Origin: Heliocidaris tuberculata
Taxonomy: Eukaryota; Echinodermata; Echinoidea; Camarodonta; Echinometridae
NCBI GenBank assembly: GCA_025618425.1
Contig: CM046851.1
Span: 8,024,469-8,088,468, forward strand
Direction: 5' to 3'
Length of the DNA: 64,000 nucleotides
In this document: positions 23,396 through 38,161 of the stretch, piece after piece
Position numbering within the stretch: the stretch's first letter is position 1
Layout of the letters: each line of letters begins with the position of its first letter
Notes under the pieces: generated by a model
What the model was told of the DNA's origin: nothing
Databases searched by the model: none
Seen by the model: only the letters and a program-made list of their open reading frames with translations
Program-made: the position numbers and the translations under genes

Positions 23396-23612
23396 TATAG
23401 TGTACAACCTTGAACCTTTAACTCTTAGAGTGTACAGTCCCAGCATGATAAGAAATTCCCTACCAGCATAATTTTGTAAAATAATTTACTGGAAAGTAGC
23501 TAAAAAGGGGAGCGGCAGATATGAATGCGTTCGCCTATTTCAAATTCCAGACAGTTTTTTTTTTTAACCATGACTGTTGAAGCACAATCTCTTTTTATAT
23601 ATATTCATATAT
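23396..23612 (+). repeat. 0.8-kb satellite, end of copy 3 and start of copy 4
   Basis: After the transposon's TA the satellite resumes (tgtacaaccttgaaccttta ..cccagcatga). Copy 4 starts at 23449 (taagaaattccc) and runs to about 23612 with a deletion relative to copies 1-2. It stops at tatatattcatatattcagg, where an unrelated 6.3-kb block begins. Confidence 0.8.
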
Positions 23613-23797
23613 TCAGGCTCACGGTTCGCACTGACCTACCACCCGACATGAAAGCCCGTAGAAGTCAACTAGCAAAGACAGCATACAAGATGAGGAAGGA
23701 GAAAGGCCTGTCTACAAAAATCAGCGTAGTAGGAACCAAAGTGATCTTGAAATGGAAGGAAAAGAATGCAAGAGAATGGAACACCTCCACAGAGTGA
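23613..23797 (+). pseudogene. LINE ORF1-like C-terminal fragment
   Basis: An open frame of about 60 residues, with VRTDLPPDMKARRSQLAKTA then YKMRKEKGLSTKI, ends at TGA near 23795. A basic stretch of the form 'DLP-E-KKRR--L---AY-LRKEGK' is common at the C-terminus of LINE ORF1 and related proteins. There is no start codon or upstream domain here. I call it a transposon remnant by resemblance only; it could also be a relic of another multi-copy gene. Confidence 0.4.
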
Positions 23798-25260
23798 GTT
23801 TTCATCCAACTACAAGAGATTTGATTGTATTGTCACCCTGCACAGTGAATGTTTATTTCATGCAGTTAGTTAAAAAAGATTAATTGTTGTTTAATAATAA
23901 GGGTTGTTTAATAATAATTAAACAACCCTTACTTGATGTTTGTTTTTATTGGTAATTCCTTGAATCCCAAATGTTACTCCAAAGAAGTGTCTTTTTTTCC
24001 TAATAAGACGTTCTACTGAATACCTGAGTTTTTGCTTAACTACAAAAGATGATCTGATTTGTTTACTTCATTATCCATACACAGTAAATTTGACTTCATG
24101 CAGTACATTTTCTAAAATAAGATAATAATAAGCAAATAACCCTTGCTTGATGTTGCTTTTGTTGGTATATTCTCTTCAATAACAAATGTTCTTCCAAAGA
24201 AGAGTTTTTCTCCGAAAAGATGTTCTACTGACTATTGAATATCTGAGTTTTTGGTTCAACTATAAGAGATTAATTGATCTGATTGTATGGTCACCCATGC
24301 CCAGTGAATTTTTTTTACTTATTTTAGCAACAACAAAAAAAAAAAAAGAAAAAAAAAAAGAAAAGAAAAGAAAAAAGCAAGAAAAGAAAAGAAAAAATAC
24401 TAGAAACTAAACAAAACTACCCTAGACTGGTACTGTTTTTGCAACTTGGTATTTCGTGAATAACTAATGTTATTTCTAAGAAGTGTTTCCTCCTAACTGA
24501 TGTTCTATTTTTTTTTCTTTTGCTCAACTACAATGAGATTATCTGATGTGATGGTAGGTTTACCATGCACAGTGAATTTTTACTATACTTATATACATAT
24601 ACTGTAAAAATAAAAAACAACACTAACCTTGTGTTGCTTTTGTTGTATTTTCTTGAACAGCAAATGTTATTTCAAAGAAGTGTTTTCCCCTAATAAAATG
24701 TTCTACTGAATGCCTGAGTTTTTGCTCTACTGTACTAGAGAATAGCTGATTTGTTCATATGGTGTTTTCCCCTAATAAAATGTTCTACTGAATGCCTGAG
24801 TTTTTGCTCTACTGTACTAGAAAATAGCTGATTTGTTCATATGGTCACCCATGCACAGTGAAGTCTTATTTACTACAATACATGTATATACATTCTGTCA
24901 AAAATAAAACAACCCTTACCTTGTGTTGTTTGTTGGTATTTTCTCGAATAACAAATGATATTTCAAACAAGTGTTTTCTCCAAATGATTTTTTATATGGC
25001 CACCCATGTACATGCAGTGAAACTTTTTTGAAATTCATGCTATATACATTTTCTTTAGAATAATAAACGACCCTAACTTGGTATTTTTATTGAATAACAA
25101 ATGTTATTTCAAAGAATTGTTTTCTCCTAAAATGATGTTCTACTGAATACCTAAGTTTTCGCTCGACTAAGAGATTGATTGTATGGTTCCCCAAGCACAG
25201 TGAATTCTTTACAAAATTTTATACAATCTAAAAAAAAAAAAAAAAAACAGAATAAATGGT
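23798..25260 (+). repeat. Degenerate tandem repeat, unit roughly 220-290 bp
   Basis: Three marker blocks recur in the same order about seven times: ctactacaagagattgattg-like, 'ggtcacccatgcacagtgaa' and 'aaagaagtgttttctcctaa' followed by atgttctactgaat. Examples of the second block are near 23837, 24290, 24570, 24840 and 25190. Copies differ by many substitutions and indels, and one sub-segment (tgttttcccctaataaaatg, 24683 and 24762) is duplicated exactly. The array is old and non-coding. Confidence 0.75.
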
Positions 25261-25996
25261 GTTGTTCTGCTGGCATTTCTTTGCATAATGCTACTTCTAT
25301 TATTAGTGTTATTTCCCCATAGATGTTCTACTGAATTCCTGTTTTAATTAATTCAATAACTGATTTTATAAGCCTTTATGTGACCCGATATATCCTATGG
25401 TGGTTGCAAGTAGCCAATGATTACATGAGCAATGCGCTGGATAGCAACATCCGTGCTTGCTTTGTTACCATTTGTTATTTTCATAAATAATTTTACTTTC
25501 ACGAATTCTGTTATTGACTTTTCTTACATACATGTACTTTTTTATCTGCCACACCCCTATGCTGTATATTTGTACAAATTTGAAGTTTCTCTGATTTTGC
25601 ATTGTGATTGTTCAATTACGATAATTACCGCTGTGGCGGCTCGTGCTACATTTTTGCTCTTGAAATCATGCCCCTACCTCGCCGTGTCGACACTGAATCA
25701 CAATCCTTTTGTACTCCAATTTTGTCTTTTGATTTACCCAACTGTGCTCAGCCAGTGCGTCTTGACAACAATATGCAATGCCTTGTTTTCTATGTATACC
25801 ACAGTCGTGAAATATTTGTATCTCTTTCACATGCTTGTTGTACATACCTATGCTTCTCTTTTACCAACATTATGTAACCACTCATTGAGTTTCCAATGCG
25901 TTACACCTAGTATACATGCCTGTAACTTCTTGAATATGGTAATTTTTGGAGATAAGAATACACACTCTTTTTTCTACGATCGTTACGTAATTCCTT
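25261..25996 (+). other. Probable 5' region of the CR1-type LINE
   Basis: No recognisable protein. A 190-residue hydrophobic frame at 25432-26004 has no family resemblance, and its shape suggests pyrimidine-rich untranslated DNA. The LINE's true 5' end is not resolved. Confidence 0.4.
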
Positions 25997-27257
25997 ATGG
26001 ATGAGCAAGATGTTGACGTGAATGACAATACCGAGTTTCTACGATACTTAAACCTGGAAATGCCTGAACTTCAATTCGATTTTGATTCTGATGACCATTC
26101 CATGCATAATATATCTACCAAATATTTTTCAGAGTATGACGCTATTAAAAATTCTTGTGACTCAAATGATAATCTATTTCTTCTGCACCATAATGTAAGA
26201 AGCCTTAATAAGAAGATTGATCAATTTCAGACATTTATTGAGCAACTTTGCTATGGTTACTATGTTGTCGGTTTTTCTGAAACATGGTTGAGTGACCCGC
26301 AGTCCTCTCTTGTGGCCATTGATGGCTTTACTTTTTACACAAACAATAGGGAGCAGAAAAGAGGGGGAGGGGTCGGGTTCTTTGTATCAAATAACTTAAA
26401 AGTCAGAGAAATTAACGAGCTTTTGTATGATGTCTAATCATATTGAATGTATTTTTATTCAGATTGAAATGCCTGATAAGAAACAGATAATTGTTGGTGA
26501 AATCTACAGACCCCCTAAAGGCAGTGTCCAAGAGTTTACTGATTGTGTTCAAAGTCTTTTATCCATGCCTGTTTTGAATAACAAAAAAGTCTTTATCATG
26601 GGAGACTTTAATTTGAATTTGTTGAATCGTAGTATTTCTTGTCAAGAATTTACTGACTTGATGTTATCCAATTCTTTTTTTCCACTAATAACGAAACCAA
26701 CACGGATTTCAGACACGTCATCAACCTTAATTGATAATATCTTTGTTAACGACTTTTCCCATATTTCATCTGGTATTTTGGTATCTGACATGTCCGACCA
26801 TTTTCCCATATTTGCTGAGATGGTGTCTGATAGAGTTTATAATGATAAATCTGTTAAACATGTTTTCAGAGATTTATCGGAAGAAAATATCTGTAGACTT
26901 AGGGAGAGATTAGCATCTGTTGATTGGAGTGTAATTTATAGTATACATGACACAGATAATTGTTTTGACAAGTTTATGGATATACTTATGTCGATTTATA
27001 ATGAAATTATACCGCTCAGGCAATTTTCTCGTTCTAATTATAAAAAAATACCCAGGCTCCCCTTGATTCCTAAATCTCTCCTTAAGTCTATAAACCGTAA
27101 AAATAATTTGTTTTGTAAATATAAAAATCACCCTGGAAATAGTAACCTAAAAAGAAAATATGTTCGCTATCGCAATATTCTTACGACTTCGTTGCGTACT
27201 GCTAAGAAAATGTATTTCTCCGGTCAATTCAATAAGTACAGATTTGATAGCTTCTAA
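25997..27257 (+). pseudogene. CR1/Jockey-type LINE ORF2, endonuclease part (frameshifted)
   Basis: Starts MDEQDVDVNDNTEF. The apurinic-type endonuclease is recognisable from HHNVRSLNKKIDQF and GFSETWLSD in the first frame (to 26437). In the next frame (26427-27257) come GEIYRPPKGS, MGDFNLNL, TLIDNIFVND and the catalytic SDHFPIF. The frame change near 26430 breaks the protein, so this copy cannot make ORF2 as it stands. After the endonuclease comes the linker (SLLKSINRKNNLFCKYK ..) leading to the polymerase. Comparison with relatives is needed to tell true mutations from sequencing errors in A/T runs. Confidence 0.85.
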
Positions 27258-29037
27258 CGTCTCGAGTACGTGGAAGGTGATCAACAATGTTTTACATACA
27301 AAGAACAAAAAGGAGCTCACTAAAGAAATTCTCCACAATGGTGTTACAGTTGATAATCCTGCAGCTATGGCTAAGGTGTTTAATGATTATTTTGTAGATA
27401 TTGGTACGACTCTTTCTCGAAATATTCCAGAACCTGACAAAGGGTTTCAGCACTTTTTAAAAAACCCAAATCCTAGAACTATTTTCCTAACTCCAATTCT
27501 TGAATATGAAGTCAAGGATATCGTAAAAAACTTGAAATCTAAGAAAAGTCCTGGAAGTGATGAACTTACGAACTTTCTCTTGAAAAATGTTATTAATGAA
27601 ATTTTATCCCCTTTGACTTTTATATTCAACCAATCTTTAATTAATGGCCTAGTTCCCCAAAATATGAAAATAGCTAAGGTTGTTCCAGTATTTAAAAAGG
27701 GTGACAGACGAGATGTTAGTAATTACCGCCCAATTTCACTTCTGACTTCAATATCTAAAATTCTTGAAAGGCTGATTTACTCTCGTGTAATGAAATTCTT
27801 AACTGATTGTCATATTTTATGCGACTCGCAATTTGGGTTTAGAAAAAAACACTCAACAGTTCATGCTTTACTTTCTTTTATTGATAAGGTAGCCAATGCT
27901 ATTGATAATTCCCTGCATACCGTTGGTGTATTCCTGGACCTCTCCAAGGCCTTTGACACGATCAATCACGACATTTTGCTATACAAGTTATCCCACTATG
28001 GTGTACGTGGAAAGGCCTTGGAGTGGTTCAGGAGTTACCTAACTGCTAGAAAACAGTTTGTTTCAATAGAAGGTCATAAATCGGATATGAAAACAATATC
28101 TTGCGGAGTACCGCAGGGGTCACTCTTAGGCCCGCTGCTATTTATACTCTATATAAATGATTTTAATAATTCATCAAATGACCTGTCCTTTATTCTATTC
28201 GCGGATGATTCTAAACTTTTTTTGTCGCACCGTAACCCAAATTCACTACTCAGTCTTATAAACAGAGAATTGCAGTCAGTTCAGACTTGGATCCGAGCAA
28301 ATAAGTTGTCACTCAATGTAAACAAAACACATTTTATGCTTTTTAGTAACTCTTTAAAATCATTGCCGGGCCATGTAGTTATAAACAATGTTAACTTACT
28401 GCAAGTAAATTTCTACGAAATTTCTTGGACTTTACATTGATCACGAATTATCATGGAAATGTCAAATTGATTACATTTGTAAGTTATCTTCAAAAGAAAT
28501 TTTGGTATTTTAAATAAACTAAAATATTTCCTTCCTGATTATATTTTGAAAACATTATATTCTACACTCGTCGTATCTCATATGAATTATGGAATACTGG
28601 CCTGGGGCAATTGCAATACAACCTTAATTGAAAAAATATTCAAAATACAAAAACGGGCAGTTAGGGTGATTAACCAAGTTGGGTTTTATTCCCACACAAA
28701 TCCATTATTTTTTAATAATAAAATATTGAAAAACGCTGATTTATATATATATCAAGTTGGGATATTCATGTTTTAGCTTTCAAAAAATGAATTGCCAGAT
28801 ATTTTTGCATATATGTTCCGAAGAAATAACCTAATTCATACGTATCCCACTAGACAAAGTGACTCCTATCATCTTCTACGTACTCGCACACTCTTTGCTC
28901 AAAGAACAATTGCATTTGAAGGACCTAGGTTCTGGAATGACCTTCCCCTCGATATGGTACACTGTACCTCACTTAATGTTTTCAAACGTAAATTGAAAAC
29001 GATGTTATTGAACTCATACAAGCCTTCTGCGTAGTGT
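27240..29037 (+). pseudogene. CR1/Jockey-type LINE ORF2, reverse-transcriptase part (frameshifted)
   Basis: Continues ORF2 in another frame from about 27257. Blocks in order: KSKKSPGSDELTNFLLK, NYRPISLLTSISKILE, FGFRKKHST, VFLDLSKAFDTINHD, CGVPQGSLLGPLL and the catalytic FADDSKLF (about 28197-28220). All main polymerase motifs are present. Frame breaks occur near 28410-28440, near 28500 and at a TAG near 28775. The C-terminal part (YGILAWGN, IQKRAVRVI, RFWNDLP) ends at TAG 29035-29037. It is nearly full length but inactive in this assembly. Confidence 0.88.
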
Positions 29038-29416
29038 GTACAGGATTTTGTGTACTTTGTCAATGCGCACTGGCTGAGCAACTTTCTCACACTTTCCGCA
29101 CTGTACCTCTTCATGCCCTTTCAAGCATTACACGGTGTGGCAGACATTTTTTTTGGCTCCAAGCATCTAAGACTCGATATTTTTCAAGGAACCTGCAGAC
29201 TCAACAAGCTATGCTTTTTATGCAGGTTCCTTCATATTTCACCTGCATTATTTTAATGTCTTGCTTAATTTTAACTAGCTCATTGATGTATCATTTATAC
29301 GAATGTTCATGCCATATGACTCACTTATTTACCGTTAAATTGTTTAATATTTGTATTTTTTATGTTATGCGAATTGTGAAATATGAAAATAAATTCAAAT
29401 TCAAATTCAAATATTA
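29038..29416 (+). mobile_element. 3' untranslated end of the LINE with (AAATTC)n tail
   Basis: Non-coding sequence after the ORF2 stop ends in aataaattcaaattcaaatt at 29388-29412. A short tandem-repeat tail instead of poly-A is typical of CR1-group LINEs and marks the 3' end of the insertion. Confidence 0.75.
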
Positions 29417-29468
29417 ACGGTTAGGCCCATCGTGCGAGTCATATTATTGCAATACTAGTGTTCAAGCT

Positions 29469-29892
29469 TAAGGCCACCGCACACCATAACGATCAGTCTG
29501 CGATCCAATTTGTGAAATAAATCACTATGGCCTTAAATATTGGGATTTTAACAAATGAAACCTACCCTATTCAGGTTCTGAAAAGTAATATGAATACTGA
29601 ACATATAGGGTTTTGGTGAGCTGTCAGCTTTCTACAGGGAATAATTAGGGCAAATTTAGTTTCAAATCGTAGGTCGTACGATTTTTGTGACGTCACTACG
29701 ACTCGGAGCCGATTTGGCCATTCCACCGACTAGAAAACTAGGCAAAGGCCGTATTATCGATTTTACTATCTGTTTGTCTATTCAGACCCTCAATCAAAAA
29801 TATTTTTCGTTTTTAAATGATTTGTCAAATGATATTACATTTTCTTCTGAAATCGCATCGCAGACCGATCGTAAGGTGTGCGGTGGCCTTTA
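29469..29892 (+). mobile_element. 0.4-kb MITE, copy 2 (GGCCACCGCACACC ends)
   Basis: The left end TTAAGGCCACCGCACACC is mirrored by GGTGTGCGGTGGCCTTTAA on the right. It is the opposite-orientation sibling of the element at 15217-15628 and carries the equivalent 68-residue frame on the + strand (29687-29893). It directly abuts resumed satellite sequence. Confidence 0.85.
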
Positions 29893-30041
29893 ACGAACCG
29901 TATGCGTGTATTGTTGCTAACCAGCCAAACTGACAAGGTCACATGCCGCTTGTCGGTGTTATGTATAGTAATAACGCTGTGTATTCCATGTTGTGTATAA
30001 ATAGAATGTTGAAGACCATGGCCATATACAGTTGATATCAT
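29893..30041 (+). repeat. 0.8-kb satellite, copy 4, middle fragment
   Basis: Resumes at cgaaccgtatgcgtgtattg and continues through ataacgctgtgtattccatg to ttgatatcat, corresponding to the middle of the unit (for example 18590-18800 in copy 1). Confidence 0.8.
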
Positions 30042-30144
30042 CAAGGGCGGATCCAGGTTTTAAAAAAAGGGGGGGGGGGGTCCAAAGGGTGAGAAGTTAT
30101 CATTCTGGCAAACGCAAGCGCCGAAGGCGCTAAGCGCCTCTATA

Positions 30145-30183
<39 letters not shown>

Positions 30184-31265
30184 CCTGTTTGACTATTTTA
30201 ATGTTGAAATATAGTTGGGCGCGCGGAGCGCGCCACAAAAATTTGATAATACGAGCCTGAAAATGTCTTAGTTTGTACTGAAATTACATTTAATCTATTA
30301 ATATTACATGGAATTATTGTTTATTTGAGATGGAAAATACATATATAATGATTGCAAATTACCATCTTTCATCAAAAAGTGCGGGTATATTTGTACAGGC
30401 CACCCCCCCCCCCCCCCCGTACATCAGAACTGGGAGGGGGGTTAATGCATACCCCCATCCCCTCCGGGATTTGCGCCATTGGACTGTATTAATATATATA
30501 TGTATATATATATATTTTTTAAAGTTTTCCCAGATTTTCCAGTCTGCATTGCTGTGCAGGACCTCAGATGGCATGTGACATCAACACAAACAGTCCAGTG
30601 AGACAAATATGAATAAAATCTGGAGATTTATTACTTGAGATTGGTTCTTCAATGTTGAAGTACTATGTTGATAACCTAGGAATTGGGTGTGCGCATGCTG
30701 TACAAACACACTTAGTAAATTTTAGTGATACATGTACACATTTTACAGCAATGAAGAATTATTCACTAAATATCATCTATATTATCTCCTCCCATCCCTG
30801 AGATAACAATTCGCAAGTGTTTACATCATCACGAGTCATAAATCACAAATCACAAAAGAACACAAAAAAGGGAAAGTTCCTTAGATTCAGGAGTTCACAA
30901 TCAAGGCCGATCAACAACAGTACCAATACCAGTTTTGCTGAAAATTCACAGGATTTAACAATCAACCACAGCATCTACTCATTAGGCAAAATAAATAAGT
31001 TTTGTATCACAAAACTAGTCATGGTGCAATGTATCAGATTCAAGCGTTCCAATCAACAACAAGAAAAAATATATCAAAAGTCCTCGGAGAAAACAAACCT
31101 CCTCCCCCCCCCCCCCGAGCACCTGTCATTACCTTTGAATTTCGTGACTTTGACCTTTTTGTTGACTCTGACAGACCTTTGACCTTTTGTGTGACTTTAA
31201 GTCTTGACCTTCACAACTTTAACCTTTATATGGACACATGAAGTTCACTTCTTGCGATGTACAAC

Positions 31266-32656
31266 CATAGGGTAGGTGTAGGGAATACCAGACCCTTAAG
31301 CACGTTTGCATAATTTGCATAAACATGAACACAGACACACACTAGTAAGGTTACCAATGCTTTCAGCAACTCTTTTTATTTCTCAGGGTACCGAAATAAT
31401 GACAAAAATTTGTTTACCTAATGAAATAATCTCCTTAATGACGTCATAGGTAAATGGTCAATTATTCCCTGCCCATGAAAGTAATACGAGACCGCTACAT
31501 TTTCAACCGAAATCTCAAATATTTGTTGAGGAAAATGATATTTCGTTGGAAATGTAAATACCAATAAAGAATTGTTTTTTGGAGAGTATGTTTTGGTTTC
31601 ATCAAAATCTGTTGCAATTTTAACCAAAAATTTTATAGCATTTATCATCGGATAAATTTAATTACCATTTAAACGGCATTCAACATGTTCAATGTGCCGT
31701 TACTTTTGCCTCCGGCAACTTTACATTTTGTTGTTGATGATTTTAAGTACATCAATACTGAACAATTAACAATGATAATTTTAAAGATTACAGAGAGTTG
31801 TAAAATGACATTGAAATACGTCTTAAAAAGAAAGATGTAAAATGACGTTAAAACAACTTAACACATCCAACCAAACTCTAGTAATCTCATAATGCAGTGC
31901 AAAAAGGTGAAAATTTTCTTCATGCAGGTTTGAATTTGTTGAAATTTACTGTTGTTTAATGTTTAATTTGATTAGATGAAATAACAGGATGCATGTAATT
32001 TCATGATGAGTCAAAAATTTCCATTTCATGACCTTAAGGCTTTTAAAATTTCAGATCTAAATTCAGCGTGTACCAACAAATATTGCTTAATTGCCTGGAT
32101 ATTTCTTTATCGCCAATATTCTGAATATTATTTGATATTTTCTTTCAGTTTCATAAACATAAAAAAACCCTAGCAGCAAGCTTACACAAATTATCAATAC
32201 ACAGTGCACACATTAATTATGCATAACATTAGTCGCCATACTGGTGGTCTTGTATTACCTACACAAATTGATTGGATGTCCTCATTGAGGTTCACTCTAC
32301 GCACTCTACACTGTGCACAATGGTCAATTGACCAGTACAATAGTTCACCAACTTCATAATAATGTTATTAATACCATTTTTATAGCACACCTCTTTATAA
32401 GTTTAACACACCACTACGTTCCTTGAAAAACCAGTATTTATATCTACCGAAATTTTGAGCACGACAAACTCTTATCTTAGGAGATTGGTGAATATGGACT
32501 TGTTGATGAAAAGTTTACTGACAAAGTAAGCAGAAATGGTAACAGTGTACCTATATGGCGCTAGAGCAATATTTTATTCCAAAGCCAGGGCAGACAGGAC
32601 AGTTTTCTTCTGATGGTCCTGTATTACGGTCTTGTATTCCCTACACCTACCCTATG
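31266..32656. mobile_element. DNA-transposon-like element, 1.39 kb
   Basis: The ends CATAGGGTAGGTGTAGGGAA and TTCCCTACACCTACCCTATG are perfect inverted repeats of 20 bp, and similarity continues to ATACCAGAC/GTCTTGTAT. A related gtcttgtatta..cctacac segment lies inside near 32250. The contents are AT-rich without a transposase frame. Confidence 0.7.
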
Positions 32657-32996
32657 TCAAAATCATACTTTGTTGGTGATGACCTTGACCTTGAACAAGA
32701 TTGACAAAGATTGTCAAAAATAATCACTTATTCCTATGATATAATAATATGATGTGTGAGTTTTTGCTGCAATAGGCCAAATAAAAAGTTTGGTTTTGAT
32801 TATCTACCATAGGGCCTGAAAAGGGGCATTCGACATTTGGCAACTTGCCAGGAGGGTTTTTTTCACTGTTGAAAATCCTGTCAGGAGGGTTTTCGACAGT
32901 GTCGAAGAAATGGCTGTTCCACGAGTCCACCCTCTGCTTTATCAACACATAATCCAATTGGTCAATGTTATGATAGTGATTAACCCTTTGTTTTGA

Positions 32997-33120
32997 GGTG
33001 CAGCTGTCCTACCAAGACTCGCGTCGAAAGCATGCAGTCAACAATACCCTCGTTCCCTTCGCTCACTCAGGTTTTATTGACTTCACGCTTTCGCCTGAGT
33101 TTTGGTAGGACAGCTACACC
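32997..33120. mobile_element. Short palindromic MITE
   Basis: GGTGCAGCTGTCCTACCAAG is mirrored by TTGGTAGGACAGCTACACC, with further pairing inward (gactcgcgtcgaaagc with gctttcgcctgagt). TTAA-type ends (ttaaccctt .. cccttaa) lie just outside. Confidence 0.6.
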
Positions 33121-33669
33121 CTTAAGCACAGGATCAATCCCTATAAAATCAAAGTACTATCCTGTAAAGTTTGATGCTAACAGTCAGACAAACCAAAAAC
33201 AAACTCACTTGGGAGAGGTAATGAGCCTTAGTCCTATATGGTGAAACATAATGACTGCTTTCTATCAGATTCACATGAGTTCAGGGTCAAAAACGGGCGA
33301 GTTTGTGAGATTCACAGGAGACCTCAATTGACAACAAACAAAGATAAGCCCTAAAGGCTTTTGGGATCCAGACAGTATTAAAGGGCCCTCGAATGAGTGA
33401 CTTGAAGTTGAATGATGCCGCGTGCAGCCTGCTTCCTCGAGGGTTGCAAGCATAGTTGCAAGACAGCGTACGTACGATCAAAAGTCGCATGCATAAACAT
33501 ATGCGTGCCGCGCCGCATATCTGATCTGGCATGGCAGTACAGTACTTAGGCCTACTTTGCGACGGAGAATGAAACAATGGGTAATGAATAGGGCCTACGC
33601 AGTATCTTGCATGATCAGGTCGGCAGAATTTCTGGGGGAAAAAAACGCCAAGAAAGACAGCGCCAAGTA

Positions 33670-33729
<60 letters not shown>

Positions 33730-33799
33730 GGCGCCAAAAAAGGGGGGGGGGGGGGGGGGGGTCCGGACCCCCGCGACCCCCCCTCTGGATCCGCCTATG

Positions 33800-33869
33800 A
33801 TCATCATGGTTATTGCAGTATACTCTGAGGCTCAGTTCCCCAAATCGAAATCAATGATTAAATAAGAAC

Positions 33870-33900
<31 letters not shown>

Positions 33901-33905
33901 GTGTG
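33800..33905 (+). repeat. 0.8-kb satellite, copy 4, last fragment
   Basis: Reads catggttattgcagtatact ..gaaatcaatgattaaataag then (GA)n, matching the satellite just before and into its GA tract. Poly-G follows. This closes copy 4, which is spread over more than 10 kb. Confidence 0.8.
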
Positions 33906-34080
33906 GAAGGGAGGGGCGGGGGCATGAAAAGAAGATGATACTCCCCTCCCAAACTCAAATTGCATTTTCTCTAATTTTATCAACCTAGGAGTGGTGCCCC
34001 CAAACACCAGTTCTTCTTCAATAGCTGAACGCAAGCTATGTCACTCACTATTGTGCGTGACCACTTTTTTAGGTCGATAT

Positions 34081-37550
<3,470 letters not shown>

Positions 37551-38161
37551 AGGGAAATTAATGGGGTCCAGATCCTTTTTTTAATCGTCATTTGACCTCC
37601 TCCCCCTTTTGTTTTGCTGATTGGACCCCCCCCCCCCTAGTGTTTGACTGCTAACCCTTTTTTCTCCCTTTGTTAGTCTGAGATTTGGGATTAATTCAAA
37701 ACCCTAAAATTCTTGTGATTATTTTTTTATTTTTTTGTTTATCAGAACTTTTCTGATTTGGACCCCCCCCCCTTTTTTTCTATTTCTTTTTTTCTGTGCT
37801 GTTCTTTTATTGAACGATTTTCCTTATTTTCAGGATGTTAAAACATATTCATTATAATTAAATTTTTGGTTGAATGACTGCAAAATCTTAAGTGGGAATA
37901 ACATAATCAGGAAAATATATATTTTGAAAAGACTACAAGTGCACATAATATCATGCATTTTCACAATTTCTTCTTTTGGTGTGGTCTGCAGGATCAGTGT
38001 TCAATATACATGCATGTATTTTTACGTAAAGTTGTACTTTGATTTCTTCTAAGCTCAGTTCTCATTTCTTGTTTTGCCTCATCATTTATTAGCCTGAGAC
38101 GGGATTATTTGTCTCCGTGGGTAAGATAACATGAAAGGGTATGGAGACCGAACACTACTAT
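37551..38161. other. Spacer of the inverted duplication, nothing coding
   Basis: Contains short poly-C tracts (37625, 37765). No gene or element ends that I can pair. Confidence 0.4.

Larger units (their letters stand above)
30042..33799. mobile_element. Composite insertion with hAT-like ends
   Basis: The block that splits satellite copy 4 begins CAAGGGCGGATCCAGG followed by poly-G. It ends with poly-G, then CTCTGGATCCGCCTATG, an inverted match over GGCGGATCCAG. The flanking 8-mers (gatatcat and atcatcat) agree only partly, so one event is likely but not proven. Inside lie (TA)n tracts, a poly-C palindrome near 30403-30440, further elements described separately, and a roughly 55-nt poly-A at 33672-33727. 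No gene is seen. Confidence 0.45.

Noticed and set aside
25432..26004. 190-residue hydrophobic open frame upstream of the LINE
   Set aside because: No family resemblance, overlaps the LINE's likely untranslated 5' region and its composition follows pyrimidine-rich DNA.
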